Of a DNA stretch of 7,794 bases, positions 1 to 7,732 are shown piece after piece; position 1 is the stretch's first letter; each line of letters starts with the position of its first letter. The position numbers and the translations under genes are program-made. The notes below the pieces were generated by a model. The model ran no database searches. It had not been told where the DNA came from and saw only the letters and a list, made by a program, of their open reading frames with translations. The stretch covers positions 1 through 7,794 of the forward strand of contig JBLIBC010000122.1 of the NCBI GenBank assembly GCA_047632015.1, written 5' to 3'. This DNA is from JBLIAZ01 sp047632015 (lineage in GTDB: Bacteria; Bacteroidota; Bacteroidia; Flavobacteriales_C; GCA-002722245).

Positions 1-72
1 AACACCGGCTGCTTCAATTACTACATGAGTAGGGGATTTTTCAATTAACCTCCCGTTTATATGATTGATCAT
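1..72 (-). CDS. ruvA: Holliday junction branch migration protein RuvA, N-terminal fragment (cut by window edge)
   Basis: The first 24 codons, read leftwards from the ATG at 72-70, give a peptide starting MINHINGRLIEKSP and continuing THVVIEAAGV. This is the typical start of RuvA: the first strands of its N-terminal OB-fold domain, with the G-R-L-x-E-K-x-P-T-x-V-V-I pattern common in Bacteroidota. RuvA is known to bind Holliday junctions as a tetramer and to load the RuvB motor for branch migration in recombinational repair. A weak Shine-Dalgarno-like AGGA (77-80) lies four bases before the ATG, supporting this start. The gene follows the malic enzyme gene on the same strand after 149 bases, so it may be co-transcribed with it or have its own promoter in the gap. 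Everything after residue 24 is outside the window, so the helix-hairpin-helix and RuvB-binding domains cannot be checked. Confidence 0.85.
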   Translation of the reverse strand, partial: MINHINGRLIEKSPTHVVIEAAGV

Positions 73-131
73 TTTGTCCTGCTTTTACTGCACATTCAAC
101 CCAATTTCGTCTCTTGAAAATTTGAGTGTAA

Positions 132-146
132 TTTAGCAGCGCTAAA
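132..146. repeat. Small inverted repeat in the maeB-ruvA gap
   Basis: TTTAGC (132-137) and GCTAAA (141-146) form a perfect six-base inverted repeat around a three-base loop. A second, looser AT-rich inverted repeat, AATAAAAG (146-153) and CTTTTATT (174-181), lies beside it with a 20-base loop. Read on the minus strand these could be a weak hairpin between maeB and ruvA, but no clear T-run follows, so this is not a convincing intrinsic terminator. It could be part of a ruvA leader or promoter region, or chance in AT-rich DNA. Confidence 0.25.
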
Positions 147-221
147 ATAAAAGTAACAAACGGAATAACGTGTCTTTTATTACTGAATTAAGGGATTTAT
201 TAAAATAAGTTAAAGCAGCAC

Positions 222-2504
222 CTACTTCTTATCATTCTCTAGTACTTGAGCGTTTACCACAGCAAGTGTTGCCATGTTTGCAATTTCCCTTACCGAACTG
301 CCCATTTGCAGGACGTGAACGGCTTTGTCCATCCCTAACAAAATTGGCCCAATAACATCATCATTGGTGATTTCTTGAATCAACTTATAAGCAATATTTC
401 CTGAAGATAAATTAGGGAAAATCAACGTGTTAGCAGAATTACTTCCCAATTTAGAAAACGGAAAAGAGTCATTTCTCAAATCAGCGTTCAAGGCAAAATT
501 CCCTTGTAATTCACCATCAACTATTATTTCAGGATGATCTTTGTGCAGGATCTTTACCGCATCTCTTACTTTTAGTGCCTCTTCGTTTGTTGAAGATCCA
601 AAATTAGAGTAACTCAGTAAGGCAATTTTTGGCTTCACGTTAAATTGCTTTACACTTTTGTAAGTTAAAACTGTAATGTCCACTAAATCTTGTGCGCTTG
701 GGTTTTCATTGATGGTAATATCCGAGAAAAACAAGGGGCCATCTTTTGTCAAAATAACATACATACCCGCTATTTTACTCACATTTTTGGCTCTTGGAAT
801 TATTTGAAGAGCCGGAGTAATGCTGCTTGAATACTTTCTAGTAACTCCAGTTATTAAGGCGTCCACATCACCATTTTTAATCATCATGGACGCAAAATAA
901 TTCCTGTTTCTCATCCTGTTTTTCGCCTCCTTTAGCGTCATGCCCCGGCGGTTTCTCATTTCAAAAAACTGTTGAGCAAAATCATTCCTCATACTCAAGG
1001 TGTTAGAATTCCGTGGATCTATGATGTCATCTTCCGTAAAATCCAACTGGTATTCTTCTACCAGCTTCATAATCAGATCAGTATTCCCTAGTAAAACCGG
1101 GTCAGCAATCCCTTCATCTTTTACCAACATTGCCGCCTTAAGCACATTGTAATTATCTCCTTCAGCAAACACTACCTTCTTTTTATTCTGTTTGGCTCTG
1201 AACGATAATTGCTGCATCAACGAGCTATCTATCCCCATTCTTGACGACAAGGCTCGTTTGTAATTACCCATGTCCTCGATGGGTCTTTTCGCTACACCGC
1301 TGTCCATCGCAGCTTGAGCAACTGCTGGCGCTACCACTGTAATCAATCGTGGATCCATTGGTTTTGGGATGATGTATTCGGTGCCGTATACGAAATTTTT
1401 TGTGCCGTAAGCTTTGTTTACCTCCTCGGGTACAATTTCTTTTGCCAAACTTGCAATTGCATGAACTGCTGCAAGTTTCATTTCCTCATTGATACATGTT
1501 GCTCTCACATCCAAAGCTCCTCTAAATATAAAAGGAAAACCCAGTACATTATTCACTTGATTTGGATGGTCCGATCGACCAGTTGCCATAATGAGGTCTT
1601 CTCTTACCGAAATTGCATCCTCGTACGGAATTTCGGGATCAGGATTAGCTAAAGCAAATACAATTGGATTAGGCGCCATGGATTTCACCATGTCCTTACT
1701 TAAAACTCCAGCTCTTGAAAGTCCTAAAAACATGTCTGCCCCCTTAATAGCATCCTCCAATGTGTCAGCCTTAACAGCATCATTAGCAAATATTTCCTTT
1801 TCTGATGTCAGGTTTCCACGAGACATTTTAATAACACCTTTAGAATCCACCATGGTGATGTTTTCTTTGGTTGCACCTAAGGCCAAGTATAATTTTGCAC
1901 AACTGATTGCCGAAGCTCCAGCTCCATTAACTACAATCTTAATTTTATCAATTTCTTTACCGGATAATTCTAAAGCATTCAGCAGTCCTGAAGCGGTAAT
2001 TATTGCCGTTCCATGCTGATCATCATGCATGATTGGAATATCCAATTCATCACGTAATCGTTGTTCTATCTCAAAACATTCTGGTGCTTTGATGTCCTCC
2101 AAATTAATCCCTCCAAAAGTGGGTGCAATTGCTTTTACAGTATCCACAAACTTGTCAATGTCAGTGGCGTCAACTTCAATGTCAAACACGTCGATATCAG
2201 CAAATATTTTGAATAACAAGCCTTTTCCTTCCATCACAGGCTTTGAAGCCTCAGGACCAATATCACCTAATCCTAGTACCGCCGTTCCGTTTGAAATTAC
2301 CGCCACCAAGTTTCCTTTTGCAGTATAGTCATAAACTGTTTCAGGATCTTTTTCAATAGCTAAACATGGCTCAGCAACTCCCGGCGAATATGCCAACGAC
2401 AAATCCCTTTGTGTACTGTATGGTTTTGTTGGAATAACCTCAATTTTTCCTGGTTTTCCCTGACTGTGATAATCTAGTGCTTCTTGCTTTCTAATTTTTG
2501 CCAT
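222..2504 (-). CDS. maeB: NADP-dependent malic enzyme with C-terminal phosphotransacetylase-like domain (MaeB type)
   Basis: This cytosolic enzyme oxidatively decarboxylates malate to pyruvate and CO2, supplying NADPH and linking the TCA cycle to pyruvate. Its 760 residues match the usual hybrid MaeB length. The malic N-terminal domain (about 15-155) has the LAYSPGVAEPC motif with the likely general acid Tyr39 and the likely catalytic Lys94 in EGKGLLFK. Metal ligands are Glu136, Asp137 and Asp162 (in HDDQHGT). The nucleotide-binding domain (about 160-405) carries GAGASA at 194-199 and substrate-site Asn287 and Asn318/319. Residues about 427-755 form a phosphotransacetylase-like domain, which in MaeB enzymes senses acetyl-CoA rather than catalysing. 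Consistent with that, the Ser-Arg of true Pta (SRG motif) aligns here with Gln733-Met734. An in-frame TAG nine bases upstream makes 2504 the first possible ATG. NADP rather than NAD use is inferred from the family, not visible directly. Confidence 0.95.
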   Translation of the reverse strand: MAKIRKQEALDYHSQGKPGKIEVIPTKPYSTQRDLSLAYSPGVAEPCLAIEKDPETVYDYTAKGNLVAVISNGTAVLGLGDIGPEASKPVMEGKGLLFKIFADIDVFDIEVDATDIDKFVDTVKAIAPTFGGINLEDIKAPECFEIEQRLRDELDIPIMHDDQHGTAIITASGLLNALELSGKEIDKIKIVVNGAGASAISCAKLYLALGATKENITMVDSKGVIKMSRGNLTSEKEIFANDAVKADTLEDAIKGADMFLGLSRAGVLSKDMVKSMAPNPIVFALANPDPEIPYEDAISVREDLIMATGRSDHPNQVNNVLGFPFIFRGALDVRATCINEEMKLAAVHAIASLAKEIVPEEVNKAYGTKNFVYGTEYIIPKPMDPRLITVVAPAVAQAAMDSGVAKRPIEDMGNYKRALSSRMGIDSSLMQQLSFRAKQNKKKVVFAEGDNYNVLKAAMLVKDEGIADPVLLGNTDLIMKLVEEYQLDFTEDDIIDPRNSNTLSMRNDFAQQFFEMRNRRGMTLKEAKNRMRNRNYFASMMIKNGDVDALITGVTRKYSSSITPALQIIPRAKNVSKIAGMYVILTKDGPLFFSDITINENPSAQDLVDITVLTYKSVKQFNVKPKIALLSYSNFGSSTNEEALKVRDAVKILHKDHPEIIVDGELQGNFALNADLRNDSFPFSKLGSNSANTLIFPNLSSGNIAYKLIQEITNDDVIGPILLGMDKAVHVLQMGSSVREIANMATLAVVNAQVLENDKK

Positions 2505-2535
2505 TTTGTGCTATTATTTATCAAAAAATAAATGT

Positions 2536-2565
2536 ACAACATACCTGTTGGGTAATGCGTGCAAA
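2536..2565 (-). promoter_or_regulatory. Possible Bacteroidota-type promoter for maeB
   Basis: On the minus strand a TTTG (2562-2565) is followed after 18 bases by TATGTTGT (2536-2543), about 30 bases before the maeB ATG. The Bacteroidota consensus is TTTG near -33 and TAnnTTTG near -7. The -33 element fits and the -7 element matches four of six fixed positions. The -7 element overlaps a short inverted repeat, CAACA-TACC-TGTTG (2537-2550), which could be an operator or chance. This is a weak match in AT-rich DNA. No comparably convincing promoter was found for the divergent plus-strand gene in the rest of the spacer. Confidence 0.25.
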
Positions 2566-2771
2566 CCTCAAAGGCTTCTGCACAAAAAGGTGTTTAAAAG
2601 AATGAAGTGTTTAATTTGGGAACGAATCTTAATCACATCGAAACTTGAATGGGATTTCTTTATTATAAAGCCAAAATATAGGATGTTAAAATTCATGATT
2701 TAAGATACTCTCAATTAAAATGTCTTTCGCTTTTACCTTGCTTTTAATTAATTTCATAAAAAATTAACTTC

Positions 2772-4727
2772 ATGAAGTTCTCAATCCATTTTTTTTACGT
2801 GCTAACCATCCTACTTTTTTTGCCCAGCATCATGGAGGCAAAGAATTCAAAGGTTACTGAAAGAATTGCAAAAGGGAAAGCTCTTCAATCCGAATTTCCC
2901 GATGAAATGTACATTTCCCTTAACAACATTACGACGGTTGATTTTATACTTGGAAAAAAGAAACATTCAGAAATGGATCAAGATGGTAAATTACAAATAA
3001 TCCTAAACGAAAAAAATGACCTGATTGCACTGTCGGATAATCAATCATTTTCCGATTATCAAGTTTATTCTCTTGCGTCAAAAATCCATTCCACTTTCTT
3101 TACACGAAACAAAACCAGATTTACTCCTAATGAAATGACAGACAATGCTTTTGAAAATGATGGGATATTTCACAGCGATTATCGGTACCGATATTACGAA
3201 TTTAATTTGGGCCCTTTAGGGGAACAAACCAACATTCAAACTAAAAACATTGTTTATGATTCAAAGTACATCGACCGAATATTTTTTCATGAAAACTATG
3301 CCATTAAAAACCGGAAAATTATCATTGACATCCCTAAATGGATGGAAATAGAAGTAAAAGAATTCAACTTTGATGGTTTTGGTATTAGGAAGTCAACCAA
3401 TACAGTTTCAAAGAATGGTCGTAAATATTCAAGAATAACCTACCAGCTATCTGATGCTAAAAAAATTAACAAAGGAACTTACAAGCGACCTAAATCATTT
3501 ACCTATCCACACCTGATAATCATAAGTAAAAAATACACCCAAAAAGAAAAAGAAACTATTCTAATAGGGTCGACGGAACAATTATATAAGTGGTATCATT
3601 CATTGATTAAAGACCTAGAATACGGCAAGGAGAACTACACTAAAAAAGCTCAAGAACTCACTGCTACAATAAGTACAGACGAGGCTAAAATTAAAGCAAT
3701 TTACTACTGGATTCAAGACAACATCAGGTACATCGCCTTTGAAAATGGTTTAGCAGGATTCAAACCAATGGAAGCCCATCATGTTTTTGAAAACAGATAT
3801 GGGGATTGTAAAGGAATGGCAAACTTGTGTAAAGCGATGTTAAAATCAATCGGTTTAGAGGCCAAGCTCACGTGGATTGGTACCAGTAGTATTCCATATG
3901 ATTATTCACTTCCATCACTTTACGTAGACAACCACATGATTTGTTCAATTGAACTGGAGGGCAAGACCTATTTCTTAGACCCAACGGAAAAGAATCAAGC
4001 GTTTGGGGAAAATGCTTATCGAATAAGAGGTAGGCCTACCATGATTGAAAACAGTGACAATAAAGCATTAATCAAGTATGTTCCAGATGAAACAGGACAC
4101 TTAGATTCCAAAATAGTAAAGAATCAATTTGTAGTTACTACTGACTTGATTACAGGTAAAGGACATGCTATTTTAGTCCGTGATGAAAAAAACAGTTTTT
4201 TGTACGGGTTAGCGCATCGAAAAAAAGAATACAAAGTGGCTTATATGGCAAATTATCTTTCAAACGTTGATGACCCTGCGTATAATATTTATACCGTTGT
4301 GTGCAACAATTGTCAGCAAAGAGAGTCCGCTTTAAACCTAGACATGCAGTATAAAATATCCAGAAAAATAAACGAATTTGATGGAGAAGTGTACATGGAG
4401 TACGCCTACGATAAGGAGCTGATTGATTTAAAACTTGACAGCACTCAAAATGAATTAGCATTCCAAGCTTACTATCATGTTTCACGCACCTCCACCTTTG
4501 AGATCCCTAATCATTGGAAGTTGAAATTTTTACCTGGTCGTGTTTCAGCTAAAACAAACGAATTTGAAATTGACGCTTTCTTAACTTTTGAAAACCACAT
4601 CTTAACTTACTCTAAGACAATCAAAGTACCAAAAGGCTACATTGGAGCTAACCACATCGACAAGTTCAAATTAGCCCACCAAAAGCTAAAAGAATTTTAC
4701 TTGAACAACGTCATTTTCACACAGTAA
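2772..4727 (+). CDS. Secreted DUF3857/transglutaminase-like protein with intact catalytic triad
   Basis: The 651-residue protein begins with a signal peptide (hydrophobic core about 7-20, likely cut after Ala23), so it should act in the periplasm or on the envelope. Residues about 50-250 resemble a divergent DUF3857 beta-sandwich. Residues about 300-410 are a transglutaminase-like (papain-fold) core with Cys346 in RYGDCKGMA, His388 in VDNHMI and Asp403 in YFLDPTEK, which is the complete triad. The remainder (about 445-651) is a beta-rich tail like those following this domain in Bacteroidota proteins. Such bacterial proteins may be peptidases or amidases; the substrate is unknown. A CxxC (Cys511, Cys514) in the tail is a possible disulfide or metal site. 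An in-frame TAA at 2757-2759 fixes the start at this ATG. The gene stands alone on its strand and ends two bases from the convergent gene. The fold is well supported; the activity is inferred. Confidence 0.85.
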   Translation: MKFSIHFFYVLTILLFLPSIMEAKNSKVTERIAKGKALQSEFPDEMYISLNNITTVDFILGKKKHSEMDQDGKLQIILNEKNDLIALSDNQSFSDYQVYSLASKIHSTFFTRNKTRFTPNEMTDNAFENDGIFHSDYRYRYYEFNLGPLGEQTNIQTKNIVYDSKYIDRIFFHENYAIKNRKIIIDIPKWMEIEVKEFNFDGFGIRKSTNTVSKNGRKYSRITYQLSDAKKINKGTYKRPKSFTYPHLIIISKKYTQKEKETILIGSTEQLYKWYHSLIKDLEYGKENYTKKAQELTATISTDEAKIKAIYYWIQDNIRYIAFENGLAGFKPMEAHHVFENRYGDCKGMANLCKAMLKSIGLEAKLTWIGTSSIPYDYSLPSLYVDNHMICSIELEGKTYFLDPTEKNQAFGENAYRIRGRPTMIENSDNKALIKYVPDETGHLDSKIVKNQFVVTTDLITGKGHAILVRDEKNSFLYGLAHRKKEYKVAYMANYLSNVDDPAYNIYTVVCNNCQQRESALNLDMQYKISRKINEFDGEVYMEYAYDKELIDLKLDSTQNELAFQAYYHVSRTSTFEIPNHWKLKFLPGRVSAKTNEFEIDAFLTFENHILTYSKTIKVPKGYIGANHIDKFKLAHQKLKEFYLNNVIFTQ

Positions 4728-4729
4728 AA

Positions 4730-7012
4730 TCAACCCTTTTTCAGCATCAATTTTGCGTCATAAAAGTCCTCAACAGCTTTTAAAACTTGAATCATGCTAG
4801 GCCATTGTTCTTTTTTAAACTCCTTTTTCTTGTACTTGTGTTCCACTGAAATCGTCACGTGATTTTCCGTCTTATTCGTTTTTATGCTTAACGAGGCAAT
4901 GCTGTTATCCACTTTTTGTTCAAGCTTGGATAAACCAGCTAATGAATACCCTGCAGGGACATCAAAATTTAGGACGTAACGAAAGGTTTTAGCGTAATTC
5001 AAATAAATGTCATTCACCCTTTTCTTCTCGTGGTCTTCAATTATAACCTGATCACCAATGATTTTGCCTACGTTAAATAAATAATTAGGACCTGCTTTTC
5101 TTATCAAATCTTTTAATGTAGCGTTTATCGTGAAAATTCGTTCAGGTGTGGCAGTAGACCTGCCCTCTTGAATTAATTTAAAATCCTCCACAGAGACCAC
5201 CTTCAAGTTTTCCGATTCTAGAATCTCTTTAATGTATTCTAGTTTAACTTTTTTGTCCGCAGCCTCTTCGCCCTTTTGCACTCTCTCTTTTTCAAGAGTC
5301 TTTGACGACTTTTTAGTTTTTTTTCTAGTTTTCCTTTTTCCAACACCTGTTAGTTTGTGCTCGTCTTCCCACACATCAACTCCATAAAAAACAGAATAGG
5401 AATAATATGATTTACATTTTCCTTTTGAAACAACTGAGTCGTTCATTGCAACCGTTTTGTCAGTTAAATTCAGTTTCAAATCAAAGTATTGATCATAAGA
5501 ATTTACCTCTGAATTAAGCTCCTGTATTCTTTCTTGCTTAAACGTATAGTTTTTCTTGCGATCATTTGAAGCCAAATTCACAGCCGGTGATTTACCCGAA
5601 ATACCCAAAACCACAGTTTCACTTCCAGCCAAATATGATGGAACAGCATTTAAAACAGAGGACTTAGTACAATTGAAAATACTTTGTCCATTAACAATGA
5701 TGTAAGGCTCAAAATCATTCAAGGTAAGAACAGATTTTACACCTCCCAAATACCTAGGAACAGCTAATCCGATGCTATAATTCCAATCATTTTTTTCGGC
5801 TAACATTACCCAAATATGCAGAAAATCATTGTCGGAAATCCCATCATTAGCAGGTGGATCAGGTCGCTTGTACTCTGAAAGCACAGAATAAAATTTACTG
5901 CCAAATGAATTTTTAGAATGGTAAGCTTTTTGTCGGATGATGTAGTAAGCTTTATTGATGTATTCATCATCTGAAGCGCTGCTATTAAACCGCTTCATGA
6001 TTCGCATCACATGTCCCACATACGATGTCACTTTATCGGTTGGACGTTCAAATTTTAAATAGCTATCAATTCTATCGGTTATGTCGTTATAGTTCACTGT
6101 AGTTCTCAGTGATTGTTTACCTTTTGGTAAAAACGACGTTTTACGACCGTATTTTGATTTCCTTTCCGTAAAAATTAACTGAAACCTTAGCATTGGGTGT
6201 TGAACTATTGGATAATCCCAACGCTCACCATCAGCAGCTTCTACATCATTATGAAGTAAATAAAAATTCCTATGTCCGTTATCTGTAATCAACTCTTGAA
6301 TTGGTGGAGCACCATTCAAAGATTTTGCAGTCAAATAGGTTTGTTTATCTAAGTCAAATATTGCTTTAGAATACACAATTGGAAAATTGTCTACCAAATC
6401 AAAATCTATTACCGGGAAGTCGAAACCATCAGTTTTCGAGGAAAACATGACAACAGCTCCGTATCGGTAATCTACGATATCACCGATTTCCAAGTTTGGA
6501 ATGGCCACTTTTGAATACCGTATTGTACTACTTTTACTACTTGTCTGATAGTACACTGGAACATTCGTTACCACATTAACAGCTAATCTCATGTCAACCC
6601 ATATCTCTTTACCATTAGGTTTTATAACATGTATGTATTTGTCTCCATTGCTCTGGGAAAAATAGATTTGAGAAAACATTGCTACTGCTCTCCCGTCCTG
6701 TAATTTCACCCTTTTTCTAATCGTTTCTTCAAAAACAAGCCCTCCTATAGCTGGTCCAGTTTCACCAATCCTTTTTCGATTTGATTTAAAAGTATGCTCG
6801 TAAGCTAATACAACTGCCGATTCATTCTTCCATTTTAAAGGACCCTCCGTAACCATAAATGCTGGGTTTTTCTCCTCAGCATAAATCTCTTTTTCCTTCT
6901 TTTTGGACATTCGCTCTTTGCGAATTTCTGCCATTGTTTTTTTACGAGTTTGTGCGTAGGAAATACTTCCTATCAAGAATAACACGGCACATAGTATGAT
7001 TGCTTTTTTCAT
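4730..7012 (-). CDS. Secreted DUF3857 protein with degenerate transglutaminase-like domain
   Basis: The 760-residue protein has a signal peptide (1-20, likely cut at SYA|Q), then a very basic helical stretch (22-47). A recognisable DUF3857 domain follows (about 58-270), including ESAVVLAYEHTF and the IPNLEIGDIVDYRYG motif. Residues about 330-465 occupy the place of the transglutaminase core and keep its pattern (ISDNDFLHIWVMLAEKNDW, then NDFEPYIIVNGQSIFNC). No Cys stands at the nucleophile position, where Asp394-Asn395-Asp396 lie, and the His and Asp positions are not conserved, so it is probably catalytically inactive. A lysine/arginine-rich insert (559-590) splits the C-terminal region, whose last part (about 675-760) resembles the tail of the convergent gene's protein. 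It starts six bases after the stop of the upstream barrel gene, indicating co-transcription. Function is unknown; a binding or scaffolding role at the envelope is inferred. Confidence 0.8.
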   Translation of the reverse strand: MKKAIILCAVLFLIGSISYAQTRKKTMAEIRKERMSKKKEKEIYAEEKNPAFMVTEGPLKWKNESAVVLAYEHTFKSNRKRIGETGPAIGGLVFEETIRKRVKLQDGRAVAMFSQIYFSQSNGDKYIHVIKPNGKEIWVDMRLAVNVVTNVPVYYQTSSKSSTIRYSKVAIPNLEIGDIVDYRYGAVVMFSSKTDGFDFPVIDFDLVDNFPIVYSKAIFDLDKQTYLTAKSLNGAPPIQELITDNGHRNFYLLHNDVEAADGERWDYPIVQHPMLRFQLIFTERKSKYGRKTSFLPKGKQSLRTTVNYNDITDRIDSYLKFERPTDKVTSYVGHVMRIMKRFNSSASDDEYINKAYYIIRQKAYHSKNSFGSKFYSVLSEYKRPDPPANDGISDNDFLHIWVMLAEKNDWNYSIGLAVPRYLGGVKSVLTLNDFEPYIIVNGQSIFNCTKSSVLNAVPSYLAGSETVVLGISGKSPAVNLASNDRKKNYTFKQERIQELNSEVNSYDQYFDLKLNLTDKTVAMNDSVVSKGKCKSYYSYSVFYGVDVWEDEHKLTGVGKRKTRKKTKKSSKTLEKERVQKGEEAADKKVKLEYIKEILESENLKVVSVEDFKLIQEGRSTATPERIFTINATLKDLIRKAGPNYLFNVGKIIGDQVIIEDHEKKRVNDIYLNYAKTFRYVLNFDVPAGYSLAGLSKLEQKVDNSIASLSIKTNKTENHVTISVEHKYKKKEFKKEQWPSMIQVLKAVEDFYDAKLMLKKG

Positions 7013-7016
7013 TATT

Positions 7017-7020
7017 ACCT
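7017..7020 (-). promoter_or_regulatory. Shine-Dalgarno-like AGGT overlapping the upstream stop codon
   Basis: On the minus strand the junction reads TAG-GTAATA-ATG: the stop of the barrel gene, six bases, then the start of the DUF3857 gene. An AGGT that includes the last two bases of the stop codon sits four bases before the ATG. The arrangement suggests translational coupling of the two genes, though Bacteroidota depend little on Shine-Dalgarno pairing. Confidence 0.3.
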
Positions 7021-7729
7021 ACGAAAATGAAAAACCAAATGAATAAGAAAATGTAACAAGTTTACTATCCACTGTCCCAGTTCCAATCTTAGTACTGTAA
7101 TTTAAGAACCCATATTTTAACCGCTGAATAAACATAAACCCTTTTTTGCTCCACCTTTTATAGGTGAGAGACATTACTGGTAAAACACTTGATTTAATTG
7201 CCTTATTTGCAATTTCACCCTGATTAACGTTATCGTCTTCATCCACAATTACAAATGGAGCATAATTATATTCTACACCAACACCCAAAGAGATTCCATT
7301 TGTTTTCAAGGATGTGTAAGTAGCGCCAGCACCATGTTCAAAACTTATAAATGCAGGCAAATTGAATTGACCTATCCCTGTTTCTGCCCATTCAAAATCA
7401 GCGTTATCAGAAAACCCAGCTCCAATCGTAGGAGATAAACTTATTGATAAAGCCGACTCCTCGCCAAATTGCACAAGGTTAAACCGAGCATCATAATTAA
7501 ACATGAATGCCATGGATTGAAAAGCAGAAATATACCCTTTACTTTGAGAGGCTGAAGGAGTAATTTTTCCTTTAGTATAATTGGCGAAAGGCGATAATAA
7601 AAATGTCCCAAAAAACTTTCGTGCTTTAATGGCTTCTTCTTGGTCCTTAGGAGGTTCCTCTTCCTGACTATGCCCTTCAAAAGTAAAAACGCAAAATATT
7701 AATGCTAGTAGTGGTAAAATATTTTTCAT
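7019..7729 (-). CDS. Predicted outer-membrane beta-barrel protein, unknown function
   Basis: This 236-residue protein has a signal peptide (hydrophobic core about 4-16, likely cut after Ser21, before QEEE). A short acidic, proline-containing linker follows (22-35). The rest alternates polar and hydrophobic residues in strand-length blocks separated by glycine-, asparagine- and aspartate-rich turns, for example ALSISLSPTIGAGF and GISLGVGVEYNYAPF. It ends VTFSYSFGFSFS, an aromatic alternating last strand typical of outer-membrane barrels, although the final residue is Ser rather than Phe. The size would suit roughly eight to ten strands. No specific family was recognised. It starts three bases after the stop of another gene and ends six bases before the DUF3857 gene, so all three are probably one operon. 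The start is fixed by an in-frame TAA two codons upstream and by the signal peptide. Transport, structural or assembly roles are all possible. Confidence 0.75.
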   Translation of the reverse strand: MKNILPLLALIFCVFTFEGHSQEEEPPKDQEEAIKARKFFGTFLLSPFANYTKGKITPSASQSKGYISAFQSMAFMFNYDARFNLVQFGEESALSISLSPTIGAGFSDNADFEWAETGIGQFNLPAFISFEHGAGATYTSLKTNGISLGVGVEYNYAPFVIVDEDDNVNQGEIANKAIKSSVLPVMSLTYKRWSKKGFMFIQRLKYGFLNYSTKIGTGTVDSKLVTFSYSFGFSFS

Positions 7730-7732
7730 AAA

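Noticed and set aside
1314..2328. Plus-strand open frames of 99 to 142 codons opposite maeB
   Set aside because: They lie entirely antisense to a strongly recognised enzyme gene and their peptides look like reverse-strand shadows rather than proteins.
2506..2703. A 65-codon open frame on the plus strand in the divergent spacer
   Set aside because: It starts next to the maeB start codon within its leader, shows no family resemblance, and has a composition expected from AT-rich noncoding DNA.
3181..3192. A perfect 12-base palindrome, ATCGGTACCGAT
   Set aside because: It lies inside a coding region and simply encodes part of a Tyr-Arg-Tyr-Arg-Tyr run, so chance is the simplest explanation.
4168..4485. 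A 105-codon minus-strand frame inside the transglutaminase-like gene
   Set aside because: It is fully antisense to a well-supported coding region and its peptide has no recognisable domain.
7441..7680. A 79-codon minus-strand frame overlapping the barrel gene
   Set aside because: It lies in another frame of the same strand within a gene that has a good signal peptide and barrel pattern; the alternative peptide has neither.
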